A stretch of 64,000 nucleotides of DNA from Ichthyophis bannanicus (Eukaryota; Chordata; Amphibia; Gymnophiona; Ichthyophiidae). Made by a program: the position numbers and the translations under genes. The stretch is taken from assembly GCA_033557465.1 (NCBI GenBank), contig CM066039.1, forward strand, positions 44,793,788 through 44,857,787. Direction: 5' to 3'. Below the pieces are notes generated by a model. It was not told where the DNA came from. It worked only from the letters and a program-made list of their open reading frames with translations, and did no database searches. The number at the start of each line of letters is the position of its first letter. The stretch's first letter is position 1. Below, in pieces: positions 40,994 through 50,027 of this stretch.

Positions 40994-41354
40994 AATCTGC
41001 AATTTATCAGTCACCCATAATAATGAGAGCTCTATATGCAGGGGTTAGACTGATAAGGTACCTATTTGGCAGGAGACAATACGCTGATGCCTGTGCTATG
41101 CAATACTTGGCCTTTGGATATAGGCGGGGAGAGAAATGCACTTTAATAAAACAGATATGATCAGTTCTAAATAGTTTGAATGAGCAAAGCATCACAGTAG
41201 TTCAGAGAGTGAAATGAATTTTTTTTTCAGTCCACTTGCATACTTTCAGACAAAATTGGAGTCCAATTTTCACATATATCAAGGTGTAGCACTATCAAAG
41301 AGATGTACTGATCTGTTAATTTTCAAGCAAGTTAAATTTATCTTTCTGTTCTTG
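40994..41354. repeat. Long direct repeat flanking PLE, right copy
   Basis: A 361-bp direct copy of 37500-37870. Differences include AGAGTCACC versus AGTCACC and a missing GAATT. Immediately beyond it lies GACATCATTAAAATG. 41355-41559 holds no gene. Confidence 0.92.
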
Positions 41355-41559
41355 GACATCATTAAAATGATTAATACCATGGAAACGTATCTAAGGACGT
41401 ATCGGAGTTCCCTAAACTATTAGGCTATCAGATGTGACTCTTAGGGGCTGATTCTATATAGGGCATGCAGAGATTTACATGCTTCAAATGTGCATAAGTC
41501 CCTATTCTGAATGATTTACACAAGTGACTAGGCAATTATACTCATGCTTTGGGCGTGAT

Positions 41560-42300
41560 TTGCCAGAAGAGAAGGCAGCTTGGCTGTCAGCAGCTGGACA
41601 TGGTGGTACGATAGGTTGTCTGATGGAGATGGACTTGAAGCTGGAAGTAACTGATGAAAAGCCAATCTAAGTCCCAGGAGCAGAATCCTCAGGGTGCAAC
41701 AAGCTGAAGTGATCTACTGCCAAGCCTCCTTGGGAAAGGGAATTCTGCCTCCCACTATGATGTGGTCAACAAGCAGGATTTATTTTGATTACCTGTGTAG
41801 GGCTTACAGGCTGTTTCCTCTCTTTTGGGCATGTCTGAGCAAGTTGACATTGGGGAGGTGGGCTAGCATATGGCTGATAGTGTTATCATGGATAAAAGCT
41901 TTGGAAGAATTGCTGAGTGTATTGTCTCCTGAAGAAATTAGTCTGACTCTGTGGTATTTGGATGATTGATCAGATGCTGGAGCTGAAAGTTCTCAAACCA
42001 TGTCACTATTATCCTTGATCTGGGAGACAGTATCTTACACCTTGTCCCTAAACAGACCATCTCTGGAGAATGGAACATCGGCAAACTGATGTGAAGATCC
42101 TCTTGGAGGCTAGAAGCCCTCAAACCAAGCCATCCTTTGTGCTCCAATGGCTACTGCAATTGCATGGGAGCTAATATCATAAGTTGCTTTGAGTAGATAG
42201 CTGCACTTCTGAACAAAGAGAAGGACTTGTCCAGCTGTTGTTGAGAGCTATCCCAAAGTTGCTTGGAAGATTCAGAGGCTTGCTGCCTCAGGGAACGATG
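41560..42300 (-). pseudogene. DIRS gag-like relic (DIRS-D)
   Basis: The minus-strand frame 42147-41938 (KGWLGLRASSLQEDLHISLP, then MFHSPEMVCLGTRC) aligns with the DIRS-A gag segment RRQAWLQTSDLEPWVQDKLV followed by NVPCQGDNLFGKPMD. Flanking sequence to 41580 and 42290 continues the similarity at DNA level with stops. Truncated on one side by the CR1 that starts near 42301. Confidence 0.65.
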
Positions 42301-42388
42301 ATAGCATCATAATGATAGAACTGATCAAATTGGTGGAGGAGTTGCACTCTATGTTAGAGAGGGCATTGAGTCAGAAAGGATTAAAGTT

Positions 42389-43470
42389 TTGCAGGAAACA
42401 CAATTTGCTGTAAAATCTCTATGGATTGAAATTCCATGTAAAAAAGGGAAGGCGATGGCAGTGGGAGTTTACCATCGACCGCCTGGCCAGAATGAGCAAA
42501 TGGATGATGAAATGTTCAAAGAAATCAAGGAAGCTAACAAAAGTCACAGCAGAGTAGTAATAATGGGTGATTTCAATTACCCTGGTATTGACTAGGTCAG
42601 TATTACGGCAGGACAAGCTAGGGAGATAAAGTTTCTAGATGAAATAAATGACTGCTTCTTGGAGCAGCTGGTTCATGAACCGACCAGAGGGGAAGCCATA
42701 CTGGACCTAGTCCTTAGTGGAACGCCAGATCTGGTGCAAGAAATAAGGGTGTTGGGACCACTTGGCAATAGTGATCATAGCATGATCGTGTTTGATTTAA
42801 TTAGTGGAGGAGGATAGTAAAGAAATCCACAGTACTACCTTTTAACTTTCAAAAGGGAGACTATGATAAAATGAGGAATATAGTTAAGAAAAAACTAAAA
42901 GGAGCGGTTGCAAAGGTTAAAGACTTACAGCAAGCTTGGGTGTTATTTAAAAATACTATCCTCGAAGCCCAGACCAGCTGTATTCCACGCATTAAGAAAA
43001 GTGGAAGAAAGTCCAAAAAACTGCCAGCATGGTTTAAAGGTGAGGTCAGAGAGGCTGTTGCTGCCAAAAAAGCATCCTTCAGGAAATGGAAAAAAGAGTC
43101 AAACGAAGAAAACTGGAAACAGCACAAGCACTGGCAAGTTAAATGCAAAGCATTGATAAGGCACGCAAAGCGAGAATTTGAGAAGGAACTTGCTACGGAA
43201 GCAAAAACACGAAATAAAGACTTTTTCAAGTACATTCGTAGCAAAAGGCCTGTGAGAGAGTCCGTTGGGCCGTTAGATGATAGAGGGGTAAAAGGGGCAG
43301 TAAGAGGAGACGAGGCTATAGCAGAGAGACTGAATGAATTCTTTGCTTCGGTCTTTACTGAGGAAGATGTAGGGATGTTACCTAAGACTGAAGTGGTATT
43401 TAAAGGTGATACTGCAGAGGAATTGAGAGAAATACCGCTACACTGGGAAGATATATTACAACTAAATTAA
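42389..43470 (+). pseudogene. CR1 ORF2 endonuclease and linker
   Basis: It reads FAVKSLWIEIPCKKGKAMAV, VYHRPPGQNEQMDDEM and VVIMGDFNYPGID, then a stop (TAG at 42594-42596) where the sister copy has W. After a frame change the GNSDHSMIVFDLIS block follows, then an open 199-residue linker (MRNIVKKKLKGAVAKVKD to EEDVGMLPKTEVVFKG). The D-x-N and S-D-H blocks are present. The N-terminal endonuclease start is missing. Confidence 0.85.
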
Positions 43471-44856
43471 ACTCTACAGTACACAAATGGTTCTCATCCT
43501 ATCTAACTGATAGAACACAAAATGTAAGAATTGGAAATCAAAACTCCACCACCTACAAGCAAGAAATTGGATTACCTCAAGGCTCAGCGCTGTCAGCTCT
43601 ACTTTTCAATATTTACATAAAACCAGTCTGCAACATATTCAAAAGCTTTGGAGTACAATATCATCTCTACGCAGATGATATTATGCTCTATATTCCATTC
43701 ACAATTCCCAACCTACCACTTCAACTCTTATCGGACTGCTATAATGAAGTCACAACTTGGCTAAAAACACAAAACCTCCACATCAATCACGCTAAAACCG
43801 AAGTTCTAATTGTAACCAAGAACAGAACCTATATCCCTCCATCACACATAAGACTCCAAAACCAAGAAATCAAAATAAAAAAGGAAATAAGATATCTAGG
43901 TGTCATACTAGATACACACCTTACGATGGAAACTCACATCAGCAATACCATAAAGAAAATCTATTTCAAACTTAAAACTCTTAAACAACTCCGTCCACTA
44001 GTTTTCACACAGGACTTTATCAACATAATACAAGCTACAATAACCCCACACTTTGACTTTGCCAATCTAATCCTAATAGGCTTAACAAAACAAAGTATAA
44101 AACGATTGCAATTCGCACAAAATGCTGCAGCTAGAATCACATTGAAAATCAATTCCCTTCAACACATATCACCAATACTAGCCTCCCTTCATTGGTTACC
44201 AATTCAAAGTAGAATAATCTACAAAACAATAACAACATTCAAAGCCTTATATGCTTTGGCCCCATCCATGTTATGTGACTTAATACACAAAGAACCAGCT
44301 AAGCCTACACACAGAAAAGGACAACTATGCAGATTAAAAATCCCGAAAGATTTCACAAAAGCCCACAAATCAACAAACAATAGAGCATTTTCGCACATAG
44401 CCCCTACTATCTGGAATTCCCTTCCAGAGGAGCTACGAAAGCTAACAGAGATCACAGAACTACGCAAGAAACTGAAAACCTATCTGTTCACCAAACATTA
44501 TAACATAAATAACTCAATATCTACACTAGACAAAGGTTAAATAGACAATTCGGTTGCTCTATGCAATAAACCTTTAACCTATACAGATAGCACTCTCCAA
44601 TGATGATCCTCTGACCTCCCCCATGTAATCCATGTATATATATTCATATATAACTTGTATATAGTTTCCACACTGTTCGGTATTATACCACATTGTTTGT
44701 TCTATACTTTATATGATGTTCCTTGTAAATAAGTTCTGTTTTATTGCAATGTTCCATGTAAAACAAACTTGATTTGTTAATTATTGTTAACTGTAAACCG
44801 CAACTGAACTCTTGGAAGATGCGGTATATAAATATGAATAAAATAAATAAATAAAT
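43465..44856 (+). mobile_element. L2-type LINE, 3' fragment inside CR1
   Basis: It is inserted in CR1 between ATATTACAACTA and the AGTAGCAAATCACCTGG continuation. It contains the RT core with YADDI, the L2-like C-terminus, and a 3' end TGTAAACCGCAACTGAAC, ATGCGGTATATAAATATGAA and (AAATA)n. That 3' end is the tail shared with the SINEs at 26.2 and 38.5 kb. Confidence 0.88.
43500..44540 (+). CDS. L2-type reverse transcriptase C-terminal part
   Basis: The translation starts within RT: WFSSYLTDRTQNVRIGN, then IGLPQGSALSALLFNIYI (RT motif B/4) and YHLYADDIMLY (catalytic Y-A-D-D). It continues through EIRYLGVILDTHLTMETHI, QFAQNAAARITLKINS and SLHWLPIQSRIIYKT to TIWNSLPEELRKL and KLKTYLFTKHY. From 43683 it is open for 285 codons to a TAA. 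This C-terminal layout is typical of L2-clade LINEs. The endonuclease and first RT motifs are missing (5' truncation). Confidence 0.85.
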   Translation, partial: YLTDRTQNVRIGNQNSTTYKQEIGLPQGSALSALLFNIYIKPVCNIFKSFGVQYHLYADDIMLYIPFTIPNLPLQLLSDCYNEVTTWLKTQNLHINHAKTEVLIVTKNRTYIPPSHIRLQNQEIKIKKEIRYLGVILDTHLTMETHISNTIKKIYFKLKTLKQLRPLVFTQDFINIIQATITPHFDFANLILIGLTKQSIKRLQFAQNAAARITLKINSLQHISPILASLHWLPIQSRIIYKTITTFKALYALAPSMLCDLIHKEPAKPTHRKGQLCRLKIPKDFTKAHKSTNNRAFSHIAPTIWNSLPEELRKLTEITELRKKLKTYLFTKHYNINNSISTLDKG

Positions 44857-44904
44857 AAACCGAATAGTAGCAAATCACCTGGACCGAATGGTATACATCC
44901 AAGA

Positions 44905-46338
44905 GTGTTGAAAGAACTGAAATATGAGATTGCGGACCTGCTATTGGTAATCTGTGAACTTTCATTAAAATCATCTGTAATACCTGAAGATTGGAGGGTC
45001 GCCAACTTAACACCAATCTTTAAAAAGGGTTCCAGGGGTGACCAGGGAAATTACAGACCGGTGAGTCTGACGTCAGTACCGGGGAAAATGGTAGAAACCA
45101 TCATAAAGAACAAAATTACACAGCATGTAGACAGTCATGGCCTAATGGGAGACAGCCAACATGGCTTTAGACAAGGAAGATCTTGTCTTACTAATCTGAT
45201 ATGTTTTTTTGAAGGTGTGCATAAACAGGTAGACAAAGGTGAGTCGGTTGATATAGTGTATCTGGACTTTCAGAAAGCTTTTGACAAAGTCCCCCATCAG
45301 AGACTTTTGGCGAAGCTAAAAAGTCATGGGATAGGAGGCAGTGTACTATTGTGGATCGGGAACTGGTTAAAAGATAGAAAGCAGAGGGTAGGGATAAATG
45401 GCCAATATTCCCAATGGAAAAAGGTGAATAATGGAGTACCCCAGGGATCTGTACTGGGTCCGCTGCTTTTTGACATATTCATAAATGACTTGGAAAAGGG
45501 AATAACTAGTGAGGTTATCAAATTTGCAGATGACACAAAACTGTTTAAAGTTGTTAAAACCCAAGAGGATTGTGGAAAACTGCAGGAGGATCTGGATAAA
45601 TTGGAAGACTGGGCATCCAAATGGCAGATGAAATTTAATGTGGACAAGTGCAAAGTTATGCACCTAGGAAAGAACAACCCACACTATAGTTACACGATGC
45701 AAGGCTCCACATTAGAAACCACCACCCAGGAAAAAGATTTAGGAGTCATCGTGGATAACATGTTAAAACCCTCCGCCCAGTGTGCAGCGGCGGCCAAGAA
45801 AGCAAATAGAATGCTAGGTATCATAAGGAAAGGGATGGAGAACAAAACAAAGGATATTATAATGCCTCTGTATCGCTCCATGGTACGACCGCACCTTGAA
45901 TATTGTGTGCAATTCTGGGCACCGTATCTTAAAAAGGACATAGCGTTATTAGAAAAAGTACAGAGAAGAGCCACCAAATTGGTGAAGGGGATGGAAGGCT
46001 ACTCCTATGAAGAGAGGCTAAGAAGGTTAGGGCTCTTTAGCCTGGAGAAGAGACGGCTGAGGGGAGATATGATAGAGGTCTATAAATTAATGAATGGAGT
46101 GGAACGGATATACGTGGATCAATTGTTTACGCTATCAGAGTATAGAAAGACTAGGGGACATGTAATGAAGGAACAGGGTAAACTATTTAAGACAAATAAG
46201 AGAAAATATTTTTTCACTCAACGTGTAATCAAACTCTGGAATCTGTTACCGGAGGATGTAGTAAGGGCTGTTAGTATAGCTGGGTTTAAAAAAGGTTTGG
46301 ACAAGTTCCTGGAGGAAAGGTCCATAAACCACTATTAA
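44905..46338 (+). CDS. CR1 reverse transcriptase and C-terminal domain
   Basis: The best preserved CR1 gene in the window, open for 477 codons. RT blocks: WRVANLTPIFKKGS, NYRPVSLTSVPGKMVE, MGDSQHGFRQGRSCLTNLI, DIVYLDFQKAFDKVPHQRL (catalytic D), NGVPQGSVLGPLLFDIFIND and VIKFADDTKLF (F-A-D-D). Then [56 protein letters not shown] and the end [13 protein letters not shown]. The true ORF2 began in the endonuclease before 42389. This segment is cut from it by the L2 insertion and an upstream stop, so it cannot be made as a full protein. Confidence 0.9.
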   Translation: MLKELKYEIADLLLVICELSLKSSVIPEDWRVANLTPIFKKGSRGDQGNYRPVSLTSVPGKMVETIIKNKITQHVDSHGLMGDSQHGFRQGRSCLTNLICFFEGVHKQVDKGESVDIVYLDFQKAFDKVPHQRLLAKLKSHGIGGSVLLWIGNWLKDRKQRVGINGQYSQWKKVNNGVPQGSVLGPLLFDIFINDLEKGITSEVIKFADDTKLFKVVKTQEDCGKLQEDLDKLEDWASKWQMKFNVDKCKVMHLGKNNPHYSYTMQGSTLETTTQEKDLGVIVDNMLKPSAQCAAAAKKANRMLGIIRKGMENKTKDIIMPLYRSMVRPHLEYCVQFWAPYLKKDIALLEKVQRRATKLVKGMEGYSYEERLRRLGLFSLEKRRLRGDMIEVYKLMNGVERIYVDQLFTLSEYRKTRGHVMKEQGKLFKTNKRKYFFTQRVIKLWNLLPEDVVRAVSIAGFKKGLDKFLEERSINHY

Positions 46339-46506
46339 AAAGGGACCCAGGATATCAATGCTTGACACAGTACAAGCATTGTGGAACCTGTGTCTTTTGG
46401 GGATATTGCTAGGTACGTATAACCTAGATTGGCCACTGTTGGAAACAGGATACTGGGCTTGATGGACCTCGGTCTGACCCAGTATGGCATGTCTTATGTT
46501 CTTATG

Positions 46507-47394
46507 AATATTGGAGGAGTGGTCTCCAAGGCATGCATGGAGTAGGGGAAAAGGAGAGCTATTCTATTGGTTTTAGTATATTTTTGCACAATAAAATGGA
46601 CTCTGTTGAGGCCTGACTTACTGTATGTAGGTTTGGTGTAATGAGGTCCAACAAAACAAACTTTTTTGAAAGCTCCTAGGGATTCAATTTTGTAATACTG
46701 CAATTTTAAGGGTTGACCCGAATCGGATCACATTTTTTTGATCATAGTAATTAGATCCACATGGTCTGATAGAGAAAAATGACTAAGGGACGGGAAGAGA
46801 AGAGACAGTGTGCGTGGGAATGCCCAAGCATGCTGAGACAGTGGGAAAGCATTTCCTGAGCTAGAAGAGAGCATGGCCCAGAGGAGCCATCCTGAGGACC
46901 TTTTCATTAAGTATGCCTAGAGAATGGTCCAAGGGTTCGACACCCTAGGTGCAAGTATTCAGCATATTCCCTTTCCTTCCCCTGCCCCACCAAGACGTTC
47001 AGCATTTCCCCTTGTTTTCCCTACCCTCTCCCCCTCAATGTTTCCAGCATCTCCCCCTTGCCTGTACTACCTCATCATTCCTTCCACTTTGTCACTGCTC
47101 CCGATTGTGCCAGAGGCATCAAACAAAAGTCAGTTTAGGCAGCATGGGACCCTGAGTATCAGCAAATACTCAAGGCCTATCATGTTTTGCCCCCTCTAAT
47201 CTTCCTGCTTTGAAGGGGATGGATGAGGTGGCAGGCCTTGAGCATGCACGGATGCTCGATCCCACGCAGCCTGAACTGTCTTAACAGCATCACTGCTGCT
47301 CCAGTGCCACTCTCAAAATTATACTTGCCCAGGCAGGTGCTTAGTCTACCTAGTAGTTAGGCCGGCCCTGTATCTTCCCTGTTTGTTGATAGAG
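46507..47394. other. Mostly unassigned; DIRS ITR-like stretch at 46785-46905
   Basis: GTGCGTGGGAATGCCCAAGC, then GGGAAAGCATTTCCTGAGCT and AGAAGAGAGCA, resembles the right ITR of DIRS-C near 35795-35860 at perhaps two thirds identity. Otherwise no gene was seen. Confidence 0.4.
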
Positions 47395-47865
47395 AAAAAG
47401 TCACTCAACCTGTAGCAGGTGTTCTCTGTGGAAAGCAGGATAAGTCCTCACAACCCTCCTTCCTCCCCTTGGAGTTTTATTCCGATTTCAACTAGTTATT
47501 AGACTAAGGGTTATGTGGTCTTGGGCAAGCCACTTAACCCTCCATAGCCCATGTTCCCTGTAAGTATTAGTGTATGTGTCTCATATCCCCACGTGTTAAA
47601 TGTATCCCCCAATTGTGTTGTGCCTGCTTTGATTGAAGGATAAGGCGGTATACAAAACTGTCTAAATAAATAAATAAAAATAAGGAGACCAGGTGGCAGC
47701 AGCAGGTGGTAACAGATGTGCAGATACACTGAGACTACTCCAAAAGTTTCCGGAAGGAACTGGGAGTGGTTTCCCATGCAAGGCTTCATCTGTGACATCA
47801 TCCATATCGCGAGGACTTATCTTGCTATCCAGAGAGAACATCTGTTATAGGTAACTTTTATTTAC
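47395..47865 (+). repeat. DIRS ICR/right-end remnant split by a SINE
   Basis: ACCTGTAGCAGGTGTTCTCT, AAAGCAGGATAAGTCCTCAC and AACCCTCCTTCCTCCCC match the inverse of the DIRS-A ICR and its flank (9470-9550). At 47770-47860, GTGACATCATCCATATCGCG and AGGACTTATCTTGC are in right-ITR orientation. A truncated SINE sits between. No coding sequence is left. Confidence 0.65.
47515..47680 (+). mobile_element. Truncated tRNA SINE with L2-type tail
   Basis: GTGGTCTTGGGCAAGCCACT and TAACCCTCCATAGCCCATG match the body of the SINE at 38455-38752. The tail reads AAGGCGGTATACAAAACTG and (AAATA)n. The tRNA head is missing. Confidence 0.75.
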
Positions 47866-48595
47866 ATAGGAATGTGTAGGTGGAAGATATAGATTAGAGG
47901 GTTTAGAAGTTTTTATTTTCGCTGATAGCCTTGAGCTTTTTGCCTTTTTGAAACTTCTCAAGATCTTATTTCCACTTGAGCTACTCTACCTGTCTCCTTT
48001 TCTGCAAGGGATTACGTTTTGATACTTAACTCTGATTTCAAGCAAAAGGATGTTATAAATCTTGAAATGTTTCCATAGAAAAAGCTTCCATTAGGCTGGT
48101 CTGGCAGAAACTACTGCACCAGAAACTGACCTATCAATCCCTTCCATGGATGCACATACAATATTTGCTTATTGTCCAAGGGTATCATCGTTTTTCCTGA
48201 ATTACCATCAACTTGCCCAATCTGGAACGCTCTAGTTCTGATTCAGAGATCCTTTCTAACAGAATGGACCAGTTACATACTTCACTGTATTGAGCAAATA
48301 CACAAACATTTTAGATGAATATCATGTATACATATATAAGCTTACTTACAAAAAAAATAAATAAAAAGGAAGATAGAATATGTGACTCCATAAAAAAGAG
48401 AGCCTATGACTGTATTTACATCCCCTAAGCATTGTTTTACATCCATTCTGTATCCAATACACATCAAATTTTTACAAGTATAGAGGTACATAAAGATAGA
48501 CACATTCTTTGGGGATCCACAATTTTCATGAATTCATGTGTGCAATTATGCAAATTAACAACATTCTTGCTTGCCATCCAATTTATTCCAAATTT
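47866..48595. other. Unassigned sequence
   Basis: No gene, terminal repeat or known element was recognised. AT-rich. Confidence 0.4.
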
Positions 48596-48910
48596 TCAGA
48601 ACATGGTGAGATAAGGATTCCAAAATGGTATATTTTGGGGATCAAGGATGTCACCAGTGGTATGCTGCAGGAATCTGTATTTGGTTAGATTCTTTTTTAA
48701 CATTTTGGTAAGGGATATTGTGGAAGGACTATCAGGTAAGGTTTCTCTCTTTGCGGTTGATACCAGAATCTTCAATAGACACTCAGTAAGGAGTAGATAA
48801 CATAAGGAGGGATTGAGCAAAGCTTGGTCAAGAATCTGGCAGCTGAGATTCAATGCTAAAATGTGCAGGGCCATGCATTTGGGCTGCAAAAAGTCAAAGG
48901 TGCAGTACAG
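48596..48910 (+). pseudogene. CR1 reverse transcriptase relic
   Basis: The decayed plus-strand translation GMLQESVFG then LAAEIQC and CRAMHLGC-like parallels CR1 GVPQGSVLG through CKVMHLGC. It belongs to the subfamily at 34203-35665. Several stops. It ends at the start of an oppositely oriented CR1 3' end. Confidence 0.65.
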
Positions 48911-48985
48911 TATAAGAACATAAGAAATGCCATAACGAGTCAGGCCAAGGTCCATCAAATCCAGTATCCTGTCGGCACGAAATGA
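48911..48985 (-). repeat. CR1 3' terminus in inverse orientation
   Basis: The plus strand AAGAACATAAGAAATGCCAT, then CAAGGTCCATCAAATCCAGT and ATCCTGTCGG, is the reverse complement of the CR1 end found at 46440-46500. Head-to-tail conflict with the fragment just upstream means a separate insertion. Confidence 0.75.
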
Positions 48986-49066
48986 GGAGTTTAAAAGTGT
49001 CCTGTCTCGAGCACATCCAGCTTGAACATGCATTTGGATGTATTTCTTTCTGTCAGGTGAGGGTTT

Positions 49067-49754
49067 TTTTTTTTTTTTTTACCTATGTGCTTCCCCCAGT
49101 ATCTTCCGTGCAGTCTGAAGCAGTTTTGAAAATTTTCCGGCCCGATATCGCTCCTGCGGCTTCTTCTGTGTCCCAAGCATATGCACTATTTACTTCTTTG
49201 CTTAACGTATATACTCATGTCTCTCTTTCTTTGGTTGCAATATACAATGTTCATTAGGATTTATGATCTATTGGTACAGTACTGTGAGTTTTTGATATAT
49301 CTAATACCTTGAGTTTTTGGTTCCTCTAGCTCTGTTCTCCCGCTGCCCCTCCCCCATAGCTTGAAAAAATATATATATATATTGCTATCGTACTCTTTTT
49401 ACAGAGGTGGCTCCAAGAAGTTATTATCATACATGAGATTGATACACAGCTTATTTATCGTCCCTTTGTGCTATTTGTTTTTGCAGTTTTACTGGTCTAG
49501 TGATTGTTTTTTTTCAAGATAAACTGTCCACAGTGTGCCTGTGAGTACTTATGGCATACTTTATTTCCTCCTCATCTCTCCTCCCTATGTTCTTTTTATG
49601 TTTTATTAGGTTATTATGTTTTTATCTATGTATGCTTATTGGGTTTTATTAATTCCGCCTTGATGCTTTTGATTGTATTTCTTATCGTTACTGTCCCTTC
49701 CTTTTATATATATTGAACATGATTATTGTATTCTATATTATATTTATATTTTCT
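49067..49754 (+). mobile_element. Probable PLE 3' region, left part
   Basis: AT-rich sequence that becomes contiguous with the PLE end at 56232-56420 once the L1 insertion is removed. It has no reading frame of its own. A T-run at 49066-49080 and an (AT)n at 49369-49381 are present. Assignment is by continuity only. Confidence 0.4.
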
Positions 49755-49784
49755 ATTTACTGTTTTTTTTTTAAATACTTTATT

Positions 49785-49800
49785 TTAATCCACCAATAAA
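49785..49800 (-). promoter_or_regulatory. Polyadenylation signal of the L1-type LINE
   Basis: The minus strand reads TTAAAATAAAGTATTT directly before the A-tail. AATAAA is the canonical signal. Confidence 0.6.
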
Positions 49801-50027
49801 TACAAGCAAAAGGAAACAATTAACCAGGCCTCCACGAGGGGTGTACTCTTATCCCCTCCAGGAGACAGCAGAAAGATACAACTGGTGGCGTTTATCATAA
49901 TATATTATCCTTTCCCCCCCTTACCCCCCCAGCTTCCCACCCCCCTTTCTACCCCCCCCCCCCACACTCCAGCAGCATAAAACGGACCTAAATGAGAAGC
50001 ATTGACCACTCACCCCCCCTCCTCCGT

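Larger units (their letters stand above)
42301..46506 (+). mobile_element. CR1 LINE, copy split by an L2-type LINE
   Basis: CR1 sequence runs 42301-43464 (endonuclease and linker) and 44857-46506 (RT, C-terminus, 3' UTR), interrupted by the L2-type insertion. It closes with ACAGGATACTGGGCTTGATG, then TGACCCAGTATGGCATGTC. It is 5'-truncated within the endonuclease and is about 90% like the copy at 25.6-29.8 kb in the shared part, judged by eye. Confidence 0.9.
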
